NCBI GenBank assembly: GCA_023443455.1
Contig: JAEZUE010000050.1
Span: 1 to 37,113 of the forward strand
Direction of reading: 5' to 3'
Length of the DNA stretch: 37,113 nucleotides
Source of the DNA: Verrucomicrobiota bacterium
GTDB lineage: Bacteria; Verrucomicrobiota; Verrucomicrobiia; Opitutales; Opitutaceae
Within the stretch, counting starts at the first letter, position 1. Each line of letters opens with the position of its first letter. Below the pieces are notes generated by a model. That model searched no databases. It saw only the letters and a program-made list of their open reading frames with translations, and was not told where the DNA came from. The position numbers and the translations under genes were made by a program. Shown piece after piece: positions 30,706 through 37,113 of this stretch.

Positions 30706-32022
30706 TCAGCTCCGGTAGTCCGCGTTCTCACTCACGTATTCGTGCGTGAGATCCGCGCCAATCACCGTCGCCTCGGCTTCGCCAACGCCGAGATCGATCT
30801 CGATCTCCACGCAGCGCTCGTGCGGCGGGTAATCGATGGGCGGCGAATACACGCCGGCCTTCGGCTCCGCGCTCTCGTAGAGCTCGGCCGCCTTCAGGTG
30901 CGCAACGAGCTGCTTCTCCTTCGCCGGGTCGAGGGCGAAGATGCCGTTCTCCACGATCGGGATTCCGCCGAGGCTCATGCACGTGCGGTCGAGCGAGATG
31001 TCGAGCCTGTGCGAGCCGACGAACTTGCCCACGGCCTGCACGAGGCGGCCGACGTTGGGGTCGTTGCCGGCCACGGCGCACTTGAAGAGCGGGGCGTTGA
31101 CGACGGTCTTGCCGATCGAGCGGGCGGCGCGCTCGGTCGGCGCGCCCTTCACGGTCACGCGCATCACGTGGCGCACGCCTTCGCCGTTGCGCGCCACATC
31201 CTCGGCTAGGTCGCAACAGACCTGCGTGAGCGCGGCCTCGAACGCGGCGAGGTCGCTGCACGGCACGGCGCCCGAGGAGAGCATCGCGACGGTGTCGGAA
31301 GTGCTCGTGTCGCTGTCGATGCTCATGCGGTTGAAGCTGCGGTCGACAGCCCGGGCGAGGATCGCGCGCAGTTCGGCGCGCGGCACGGTGAGATCGGTGA
31401 GAAGGTAGACGAGCATCGTCGCCATGTTCGGCTCGATCATGCCGGCACCCTTCGCGATGCCGACGATGCTGCCGCCCTGCAGGTCGGCGCGCCGGATCTT
31501 CGGATACAGATCGGTGGTCACGATGCCCTCGGCGGCGGGCAGGATCGAACCGGCCGAAAGCATGGCGACAGCCTGCGGCAGCGCCGCGATCATCTGGTCG
31601 GCCGGAAGCCGCCAGCCGATCACGCCGGTGGAGCTCGGCAGCACCTCGGTGGGCGCCAGGCCGAGCGCGGCCGCGGTGGCGGCGCAGAGCTTCTCGGAGG
31701 TCTCGACTCCGCCGGGCGCGCACACGTTGGAGATCTTGTTGTTCACGATGATCGCCCCGAGCTTCGGCTCGGCGAGGCGCTGGCGACCCACGATCACGGG
31801 CGCGCCGGGGAAGGCGTTTTTGGTGAACATCGCCGCGAAGTCGGCCGTGGGCCGGTCGAGCGCGATGAGGGTCACAGTCATCTTCGCCGGCTTCGGCACC
31901 TCGAAGGGCACGAAGTCGAAGCGCGCGGCGCCGACACGGAAGCCCTTGGGCAGGGCGGCCTGGGAGGCGAGCCAGGCGCGGTGTTCATCACGGGAGGAGA
32001 AGACGAGCGAAGTGCTGCTCAT
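30706..32022 (-). CDS. argJ: Ornithine acetyltransferase / N-acetylglutamate synthase ArgJ
   Basis: A 438-residue enzyme of arginine biosynthesis. It transfers acetyl from N-acetylornithine to glutamate and may also use acetyl-CoA. The autocleavage motif KGAGMIEPNMATML is present; the chain is cut between Ala and Thr near residue 202, creating the nucleophile of the beta chain. Other marks are SSTGVIGWRLP, GNDPNVGRL and GGIPIVENG. The C-terminal sequence THEYVSENADYRS ends normally, so the gene is intact. The ATG at 32020-32022 is chosen to match family length. It lies 82 bp after the CarH-like gene on the same strand; other arg genes are absent from the window. Cotranscription with the regulator is possible. 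Confidence 0.95.
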   Translation of the reverse strand: MSSTSLVFSSRDEHRAWLASQAALPKGFRVGAARFDFVPFEVPKPAKMTVTLIALDRPTADFAAMFTKNAFPGAPVIVGRQRLAEPKLGAIIVNNKISNVCAPGGVETSEKLCAATAAALGLAPTEVLPSSTGVIGWRLPADQMIAALPQAVAMLSAGSILPAAEGIVTTDLYPKIRRADLQGGSIVGIAKGAGMIEPNMATMLVYLLTDLTVPRAELRAILARAVDRSFNRMSIDSDTSTSDTVAMLSSGAVPCSDLAAFEAALTQVCCDLAEDVARNGEGVRHVMRVTVKGAPTERAARSIGKTVVNAPLFKCAVAGNDPNVGRLVQAVGKFVGSHRLDISLDRTCMSLGGIPIVENGIFALDPAKEKQLVAHLKAAELYESAEPKAGVYSPPIDYPPHERCVEIEIDLGVGEAEATVIGADLTHEYVSENADYRS

Positions 32023-32104
32023 GGTCCACGAGAACGGCGCAACGCCGCCGAAAGTGAAGCCGGATTTTGCGACGATTTGGCGGCGACCATGGCTCGCCCC
32101 AAAT

Positions 32105-33034
32105 TCACCCGCGCAGCGTGTCGAGCTGCGCGCCGAAGCCGGCGAGGTCGCCGACGAGCTGCGCACCCACGCGCTCCAGCACCGGCTGCACGTATGCCGC
32201 CGCCCGGCCACCGACCAGCAGCGCCACCGATTCCGGCAGCAACTCGCGCAACAGTTCCAGCGCGGGCGGCAACGCCGGATCATCGTGCGGATACACCAGG
32301 CTCAGGGCCACGGCGCGCGCGCCGCGTTGCTCCGCCGCGCCGGCGATCTCCGCCGGGGGCAGGCCGGCCCCGAGGTAGACCACGCGCCAGCCGAGATTGG
32401 TCGCCGCCGCCGCCGCCAGCAGCGCGCCGAGCTCGTGCAACTGTCCTGTTGGCGTGGCGACAACCAGCACCGGCGCATCGGCGCGCGCCGCGAAATCGCC
32501 CACGGCGCGGGAGAGATGCACCCGCAGCACCGCGGTGGCGAAGTGCTCGTGCGCGGCGGTGATGGTGCCGTCGCGCCAAAGCTCGCCGAGCTGCTGCGCC
32601 AGTGGAGCCACCAGACGGTGCAGCATGCCTTGCGCACCGAGTTGCACCTCGGCCCGCCGCAGCACCGCCGCCAGCGCCGCGCCGTCGAGCGCCCGCACCG
32701 CCGCCAACCCGACCTCCAACAGCGCCGCCGCCGGATCCGCCGACACGCCCTCCGGGCGCCCCACCGCACGAGCAGCGCCCAGGGTATCCACCGCTACCTG
32801 CCGCAGCCGCTCGACCGGCAAGGTTGCGATCGCCCCGATGCTTTGACCGGCCTGCGTGAGCTGCCGCAGCAGCGTCAGCCGCTCGATCTGCTCGTCGGAG
32901 TACAGCCGGCGGTTCGTGCCGGTGCGTTCCGGCACCACCGCGCCATACCGCTTCTCCCAGATCCGGATCACGTGCGCTGTCAGGCCCGTGCGTTGCACGA
33001 CCGCTTGGATGGCATGTTGGTGGGCACTCATCAT
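32105..33034 (-). CDS. carH: CarH/LitR-type B12-dependent photoreceptor repressor (MerR family)
   Basis: A 309-residue regulator. A MerR HTH occupies residues 8-75 (HVIRIWEKRYGAVVPERTGTN). A helical B12-binding cap follows with W153, E163 and H164 in LWRDGTITAAHEH, the same spacing as Trp131, Glu141 and His142 of Thermus CarH, which contact the adenosyl group. The Rossmann B12-binding domain has His200 in GQLHELG, the expected lower ligand. In darkness such proteins bind DNA as adenosylcobalamin tetramers; light breaks the Co-C bond and frees the DNA. The two adjacent ATGs are 4 bp from the first operator-like box, so it probably represses itself. The gene diverges from a photoprotection gene set. 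Confidence 0.88.
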   Translation of the reverse strand: MMSAHQHAIQAVVQRTGLTAHVIRIWEKRYGAVVPERTGTNRRLYSDEQIERLTLLRQLTQAGQSIGAIATLPVERLRQVAVDTLGAARAVGRPEGVSADPAAALLEVGLAAVRALDGAALAAVLRRAEVQLGAQGMLHRLVAPLAQQLGELWRDGTITAAHEHFATAVLRVHLSRAVGDFAARADAPVLVVATPTGQLHELGALLAAAAATNLGWRVVYLGAGLPPAEIAGAAEQRGARAVALSLVYPHDDPALPPALELLRELLPESVALLVGGRAAAYVQPVLERVGAQLVGDLAGFGAQLDTLRG

Positions 33035-33037
33035 TTT

Positions 33038-33193
33038 TTAGACGGGAATTAGACAATTCGTCCTTCTCCGGGCGGCAAGCGCGATTCCTCCAGCGACCTA
33101 ACATAATTGTTTCCAGCGCGTAGAGCACGCGCCTCCACAGTTTGTCTAATAATCCTAGACAGGGAGTTGCGCTCCTCGACAAATCATAGACAT
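33038..33193. promoter_or_regulatory. Six CarH-type operator units in the divergent spacer
   Basis: The CarH unit nTnnACAn recurs as TTAGACGG (33038, last base of ACA changed), TTAGACAA (33049), TTAGACAA on the minus strand (33142-33149), CTAGACAG (33155), CTCGACAA (33175) and ATAGACAT (33186). Two pairs are spaced exactly 11 bp (33038/33049 and 33175/33186), the spacing of the tandem CarH operator. TGTCTA-N7-TAGACA at 33143-33161 is a perfect inverted repeat. The boxes abut the regulator start and lie 60-110 bp before the FAS1 gene. I did not assign promoters. Confidence 0.7.
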
Positions 33194-33252
33194 TTGGCCC
33201 ACGACGAGCACAACCGCTCGTTGCTCCAACCAAACAGAAAACCAATCGCGCC

Positions 33253-33774
33253 ATGAAATCCTCCGCCTCCCTCGCCCTCGCCGCTCTCGTCGCCACCGCC
33301 GCCCTCGCCCTCCCGTCCCACGCGGGTTCCTGCTCCGCCGGCCACCACGCCAAGGCAGCGAAACCCGCGGGCGACATCGTCGCCGTCGCCTCCTCGGCCG
33401 GCAGCTTCAACACCCTGGTTGCCGCCGTGAAGGCCGCCGGTCTCGCCGAAACGCTCCAAGGCAAGGGGCCCTTCACCGTCTTCGCCCCCACCGACGAAGC
33501 CTTCGCCAAGCTCCCCGCCGGCACCGTCGAGTCGCTGCTGTTGCCCGAAAACAAGGACAAGCTCGTCTCCATCCTCACCTACCACGTCGTCCCCGGCAAA
33601 GTCCTCGCCGCCGACGTCAAGACCTCCCAGGCCCCGACCGCCAACGGCCGCACGCTCCCCCTAGTCGTTGCCGGGGGCAAGGTCACCGCCGGCGGGGCCA
33701 ACGTCGTCGCCACCGACGTGGCCGCCAGCAACGGCGTGATCCACGTGATCGACTCGGTCGTAATTCCTCAGTGA
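33253..33774 (+). CDS. Secreted fasciclin (FAS1) domain protein
   Basis: A 173-residue exported protein. The signal peptide (MKSSASLALAALVATAALAL, cleavage near SHAG) is followed by one FAS1 domain (about 45-173) with the conserved H1 box FTVFAPTDEAF, the YH box LTYHVVPGKVL and the C-terminal GVIHVIDSVVIP. Such proteins mediate adhesion or cell-surface binding, and single-domain forms recur in bacterial light-induced clusters. It is the first gene rightward of the CarH-type operators. A weak hairpin (CGGCC/GGCCG, 33798-33811) with only three T follows, so partial read-through to the next genes is likely. Confidence 0.92.
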   Translation: MKSSASLALAALVATAALALPSHAGSCSAGHHAKAAKPAGDIVAVASSAGSFNTLVAAVKAAGLAETLQGKGPFTVFAPTDEAFAKLPAGTVESLLLPENKDKLVSILTYHVVPGKVLAADVKTSQAPTANGRTLPLVVAGGKVTAGGANVVATDVAASNGVIHVIDSVVIPQ

Positions 33775-33924
33775 ACACCCAAACCCGTGGCGCGGACCGG
33801 CCGACAGGCCGTTTCCCGCCGCGGACAATTTGACCTCCGCGCCCCTTCGGTGGGGCGGGCATCCCCCACGACGCCGACCAGACCCGCCCAACGCGCCCGC
33901 CCGCCCCACCGATCCTTGCCTGCC

Positions 33925-34377
33925 ATGTCCAGCCGCCTCCTCCAGTACCGTCAGTTCCTCCCGCGACCCCGCGGCGATGTGTTTCCGTTCTTCGCGGATG
34001 CCGCCAACCTGGAACGCATCACACCGCCGTGGCTCGGCTTCCGTATCCTGACACCAACGCCTGTCGAAATCCGCCGCGGGGCGCTCATCGACTACCGCAT
34101 CCGCCTGCACGGCGTACCGCTGCGCTGGCGCACCGAGATCGCCGAGTGGGAGCCCCCGTTCCGCTTCGTCGACACCCAACTGCGCGGCCCCTACCGCCTC
34201 TGGGTGCACACGCACACCTTCACCGAAGTACCGGGAGGCACCCTGTGCGAAGACGAGATCCGCTACGCGGTGCCGGGCGGACGCCTCATCGATGCACTTT
34301 TCGTCCGGCGCGAGGTGGAGCGAATCTTCGCCTACCGCCGCGCCACCCTCGCCGCGCTCTTCAGGGTAACGCCGTGA
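33925..34377 (+). CDS. SRPBCC (polyketide cyclase/START-like) family protein
   Basis: A 150-residue soluble protein. The pattern VFPFFADAANLERITPPWLG (residues 15-34) and FVDTQLRGPYRLWVHTHTF (near 87) are characteristic of the SRPBCC group that travels with photolyase, epimerase and CarH/LitR genes. The domain forms a hydrophobic pocket; its ligand is unknown. The ATG at 33925 is used because the domain starts at once. Its stop overlaps the next start (GTGA), so it is translationally coupled to the UV endonuclease. A hairpin GCCCC/GGGGC at 33841-33856 lies upstream without a T-run. Confidence 0.88.
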   Translation: MSSRLLQYRQFLPRPRGDVFPFFADAANLERITPPWLGFRILTPTPVEIRRGALIDYRIRLHGVPLRWRTEIAEWEPPFRFVDTQLRGPYRLWVHTHTFTEVPGGTLCEDEIRYAVPGGRLIDALFVRREVERIFAYRRATLAALFRVTP

Positions 34378-35387
34378 AACGCACGAACCAGCCGCACGCC
34401 GGCCCCCGCCTCGGCCTCTGCTGCCAGTTCGCCGCGGAGCCGATCAAGTTCCGCACCACCACGGCCGCGGCCCTCTCCCGCCTGCCGCGCCCAGAGCAAC
34501 TCGTCCGCCTCGCCGAACTCGCCCGCGCCAACGCCGACGCTCTGCTCGCCGCGCTTCACTATTGCCACACGCACCGGATCGGCTCCTTCCGGATCAACAG
34601 CGGGCTGCTGCCGCTGCGCACGCATCCGACTGTCGGCTACAACGTCGCCGACCTGCCCGGCGCCGACTCGCTCATCCCCCGCCTGCGACTCTGCGGCGAT
34701 TTCGCCCGCGAGAACGACATCCGCACCGGCTTCCACCCGGACCAGTTCGTGGTCCTCAACTCGCCGGCCCCCGAGGTCGTCACCCGCTCGCTCGCGGATC
34801 TCGAGGCCCAGGCCGAGCTCGCCGAATTGACGCATGCGGACACGATCAACATCCACGCCGGCGGCGCCTACGGCGACAAACCCGCCGCGCTCGGGCGCTT
34901 CCGCCGCGCCCTCGACCGACTCTCCCCGCGCGCCCGCTCGCGTCTCACCCTCGAGAACGACGACACCACCTACACGCCCACCGAACTCATCCCGCTCTGC
35001 CGGGCCGAAGGGATCCCGCTGGTCTACGACGTGCACCACCACCGCTGCCTGCCCGACGGCCTCACCGTCGCCGAGGTCACCGCGGCCGCCCTGCTCACCT
35101 GGGACCGCGAACCCCTCTTCCATCTCTCCAGCCCGATCGCCGGCTGGGACGGCCCGTATCGGGCGCGTCACCATGACTACATCGCGCCGGACGACTTTCC
35201 CGCCGAATGGCGCTCGCTAGTCGTAACGGTAGAGATCGAAGCCAAGGCCAAGGAGCTGGCGGTGCTTCGACTGCAGCGACAGCTCGCGGCCGCTACGGTC
35301 GCAGCTTCCAACCGCGCCCGCAGCCCGCGCGCTCACCGCGCCACCCACCCGCCCATCGAACCCGCCACCCCGACCTCCGCGCCATGA
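34374..35387 (+). CDS. uvsE: UV DNA damage endonuclease (UVDE/UvsE)
   Basis: A 337-residue TIM-barrel endonuclease that nicks DNA 5' of UV photoproducts and some abasic sites, starting a repair route independent of UvrABC. Metal-site motifs are in order: RINSGLLPL (about 65), FHPDQFVVLNSP (120), INIHAGGAYGDK (160), TLENDD (194), YDVHHHRC (219) and RHHDYI (266). The start is GTG at 34374, overlapping the SRPBCC stop. An Ala/Arg/Pro-rich tail of about 35 residues follows the domain. Its place in a CarH-controlled set suggests light induction, matching repair supply to solar damage. The stop overlaps the next ATG by 4 bp. Confidence 0.95.
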   Translation: MKRTNQPHAGPRLGLCCQFAAEPIKFRTTTAAALSRLPRPEQLVRLAELARANADALLAALHYCHTHRIGSFRINSGLLPLRTHPTVGYNVADLPGADSLIPRLRLCGDFARENDIRTGFHPDQFVVLNSPAPEVVTRSLADLEAQAELAELTHADTINIHAGGAYGDKPAALGRFRRALDRLSPRARSRLTLENDDTTYTPTELIPLCRAEGIPLVYDVHHHRCLPDGLTVAEVTAAALLTWDREPLFHLSSPIAGWDGPYRARHHDYIAPDDFPAEWRSLVVTVEIEAKAKELAVLRLQRQLAAATVAASNRARSPRAHRATHPPIEPATPTSAP

Positions 35388-36097
35388 CCGCAAAGCCGCT
35401 TCTCCGATCAGCACTCCTGCTGCTCCTTCTGGCATTCCCCGTCCTTGACGCGACCGCCGACGGGACGACTCGCCCGTACCGGGGAGAGGCGCGCGACGAG
35501 CGCGGCGAGCTCGTCTACACCGAGCACCACCAAGTGCGCTCCACCGAAAGCGGCCTCGCTGAATCCGTCACCGAATACCGAGCACCCGACGGCACGCTCA
35601 TCGCCACCTTGCGGTCCGACTATTCGCGCAGCCTCACCACGCCGACCTACATCTTCGAAGACCTGCGCCGCAACCACCGCGAGGGGCTGCGCTGGGAGGG
35701 CGGCACGTACGTCGTGTTTCACCAGACCGGCAGCGCGCCCGAAAAGACCGCGCCGCTTCGTCGCGACCGCGAGGTCTTCTCGTGCCAGGGCTGGCACTAC
35801 CACCTGGTCGACAACCTGGACCTCCTCGAGAAGGAAAACCTCACCCTGAACCTCGTGCTGCCCTCCGAGCTGCGCCCCTACCCGTTCGTGGTGAAGACAA
35901 CCGCGGCCGACGCCCGCCGCGTCTCCGCGGAGCTGCGGCTCAAGAACTGGCTAATACGCCATTTCGCGCCGACACTCCGCCTCGAATACGACCGGGAAAA
36001 CCGGCGCCTCCACGAGTTCCACGGCGTGTCCAACATTCCGAGTTCCTCCGGCGACCGGCAGACGGTGACCATCCGCTACACGTACCCGGAAGAGTAG
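35384..36097 (+). CDS. Exported protein of unknown function, 237 aa
   Basis: A signal peptide spans residues 1-27 (LLRSALLLLLLAFPVLDATA). The mature part begins YRGEARDERGELVYTEHH and appears to be a beta-rich domain ending VTIRYTYPEE, with one Cys (FSCQGWHYH). I do not recognise a named family. It is coupled to uvsE (ATGA overlap) and precedes the lipocalin gene, so it belongs to the presumed light-responsive set. A periplasmic or outer-membrane-associated role in lipid or pigment handling is a guess from its neighbours. Confidence 0.8.
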   Translation: MTAKPLLRSALLLLLLAFPVLDATADGTTRPYRGEARDERGELVYTEHHQVRSTESGLAESVTEYRAPDGTLIATLRSDYSRSLTTPTYIFEDLRRNHREGLRWEGGTYVVFHQTGSAPEKTAPLRRDREVFSCQGWHYHLVDNLDLLEKENLTLNLVLPSELRPYPFVVKTTAADARRVSAELRLKNWLIRHFAPTLRLEYDRENRRLHEFHGVSNIPSSSGDRQTVTIRYTYPEE

Positions 36098-36168
36098 CCA
36101 CGCCGCCAACGCCGCCTCGGACCGAACAACCCGAAAGCAGTGCTCCCGGAGCCCCGCACCCGCCTGCC

Positions 36169-36690
36169 ATGAAACTCCTCCCCTTTCTGCCCTGCCTGCT
36201 GCTGCTCACCGGCTGCGCCACGTCGCTGCCGCCCTTGAAGACGGTCGAGAAGGTCGACCTCGAACGCTTCATGGGCCCCTGGTACGTGATCGCCGCCATC
36301 CCGACCTTCATCGAGACCGAGGCCTTCAACGCAATCGAGGACTACCGGCTGGAAGCCGACGGCACCATCGCCACGACCTTCACGTTCAACCAGGGCGCCT
36401 TCGACGGCCCGTCCAAGCGCTACACGCCCCGCGGCTTCGTCGTCGACCGCGTCAACAACTCCACCTGGGCGATGCAGTTCGTCTGGCCGTTCAAAGCCGA
36501 GTTTCTGATCACGCACTTGGATCCCGAGTACACCCAGACCGTCATCGGCCGCAACAAACGCGACTACGTGTGGATCATGGCCCGCACGCCGCAGATCCCC
36601 GAGGCCGACTACCAGCGACTGGTCGCCGAGTTGGCCGCGCAGGGCTACGACACCGTCAAGCTGCGCCGGGTCCCGCAGCAGGGGCGGTAA
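36169..36690 (+). CDS. blc: Bacterial lipocalin (Blc-type) lipoprotein
   Basis: A 173-residue lipoprotein. The lipobox is LLLLTGCA with Cys near residue 15, for outer-membrane anchoring. The lipocalin signature GPWYVIAAIP (about 36-45) is followed by the strands IATTFTFNQ, SKRYTPRGFVV, YTQTVIGRNKRDYVWIMAR, all as in Blc. Such proteins bind fatty acids and lysophospholipids and help mend oxidised membranes. It lies 71 bp after the unknown exported protein and is the last gene of the rightward set, which suits photooxidative stress. Its stop is 2 bp from the stop of the opposite small ORF. Confidence 0.93.
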   Translation: MKLLPFLPCLLLLTGCATSLPPLKTVEKVDLERFMGPWYVIAAIPTFIETEAFNAIEDYRLEADGTIATTFTFNQGAFDGPSKRYTPRGFVVDRVNNSTWAMQFVWPFKAEFLITHLDPEYTQTVIGRNKRDYVWIMARTPQIPEADYQRLVAELAAQGYDTVKLRRVPQQGR

Positions 36691-36692
36691 GA

Positions 36693-36956
36693 TTAGGACA
36701 TCATGCGCCGCAGATATTGATCATACAGCGGCACGGTGAAACCGGTTTCACCGCGGGCCGGGCTGTAGATCATACCCGTGGAAATGCGCGAGGACCGAAC
36801 CGGCTCGACCGTGCGCACGGAGTCGTTCAGCTTTTCCGCAATCTCGCCAGAGCGGTGCGGGCCACGGACCAGCAGCGCCAAATAGCCCCTGTTGTCTTTG
36901 CCGCACAGGTGCGCCGATGCCCGAACCGAACAGGGAGGATATGTACAGCTCGACAC
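36693..36956 (-). CDS. Hypothetical protein or gene remnant downstream of the rRNA operon, 87 aa
   Basis: A GTG-started frame preceded by in-frame TAG two codons earlier. The C-terminal half (NRGYLALLVRGPHRSGEIAE, later FTVPLYDQYLRRMMS) looks like genuine protein; the first 20 residues with three Cys do not resemble a normal start. It may be the 3' remnant of a longer gene, or the true start may lie in another frame after a frameshift. It lies just beyond the 5S terminator. Family not recognised. Confidence 0.4.
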   Translation of the reverse strand: MSSCTYPPCSVRASAHLCGKDNRGYLALLVRGPHRSGEIAEKLNDSVRTVEPVRSSRISTGMIYSPARGETGFTVPLYDQYLRRMMS

Positions 36957-37005
36957 CTGGGCCTATCAGGTCAGGAACGAGCAACAAGGCTCGAAGAAGT
37001 CGGGC

Positions 37006-37044
37006 AAAAAAAAGCCCCGGTGTTCCTTGTGGGAACACCGGGGC
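37006..37044 (-). terminator. Rho-independent terminator of the rRNA operon
   Basis: On the minus strand GCCCCGGTGTTCC (37032-37044) pairs with GGAACACCGGGGC (37014-37026), a perfect 13-bp stem with a 5-nt loop, followed by eight T (37006-37013). It is the strongest terminator in the window. Confidence 0.96.
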
Positions 37045-37048
37045 ATAA

Positions 37049-37113
37049 ATCCTGGCAATGACCTACTCTCGCGGAACCTAACGTCCAACTACCATTGGCG
37101 GCTGAGGGCTTAA
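37049..37113 (-). rRNA. rrf: 5S ribosomal RNA, 3' part (cut by the window end)
   Basis: The minus strand reads GCCGCCAATGGTAGTTGGAC, then GCGAGAGTAGGTCATTGCCAGG, the conserved 3' part of bacterial 5S rRNA. The gene continues beyond 37113. The exact 3' end is taken near 37049 from the closing helix. It implies an rRNA operon to the right, transcribed leftward. Confidence 0.9.

Overview
The window is about 37 kb of GC-rich bacterial chromosome, most plausibly from Verrucomicrobiota, near the family Opitutaceae. That assignment is an inference. It rests on the paired LacI regulators, the GH130 phosphorylase, many genes with little or no Shine-Dalgarno sequence, very short intergenic gaps, and extragenic spacers built from GTTAGTGCCC- and CTCCGTGCA-type 9-10 bp units. 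No marker gene fixes the species.

Left flank (1-3240): a repeat-rich spacer with no gene, then two paralogous LacI-family regulators in one translationally coupled operon on the minus strand, with a LacI-type palindrome upstream. A tRNA-Leu(UAA) follows.

Integrated element (3294-15682): two perfect 33-bp copies of the tRNA-Leu 3' end bound a 12,356-bp element with every recognisable gene on the minus strand. From right to left it has a tyrosine integrase, a coupled unknown protein, a palindrome, a small HTH protein, a phage-type replication initiator, a DnaC-like helicase-loader ATPase, a small protein, a 247-aa and a 1458-aa protein of phage internal-virion/polyvalent type, a spacer with repeats and hairpins, two small unknown proteins, a CC0125/CC1285-type lipoprotein, a terminator, and an HTH protein near the left end. 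No terminase, portal, capsid or tail gene is seen, so this is either a prophage reduced to a defined core or a phage satellite.

Right of the element (15685-25918): a Cu(I)/Ag(I)-type RND efflux operon (cusC-cusB-cusA order, minus strand) whose last gene ends 3 bp from the right attachment site. Divergent from it is a GH130 mannosylglucose phosphorylase followed by a clear terminator. Next is a secreted protein of five ~120-residue repeats, apparently frameshifted at a run of seven C, and a tRNA-Gly(UCC).

Middle (26034-32022): a fosmidomycin-resistance-type MFS exporter, a WYL-domain regulator, an extragenic inverted repeat, a secreted esterase-like hydrolase, a bestrophin-like channel and ArgJ.

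Photoprotection cluster (32105-36690): a MerR/B12-binding regulator with the adenosylcobalamin-contact residues of the CarH photoreceptor faces a co-directional set of FAS1-domain protein, SRPBCC protein, UV-damage endonuclease, an unknown exported protein and a lipocalin. The 218-bp divergent spacer holds six matches or near-matches to the 11-bp-spaced CarH operator unit. This looks like a light-switched UV/photooxidative stress regulon. The window ends inside a 5S rRNA gene on the minus strand, with its terminator and a small ORF beyond.
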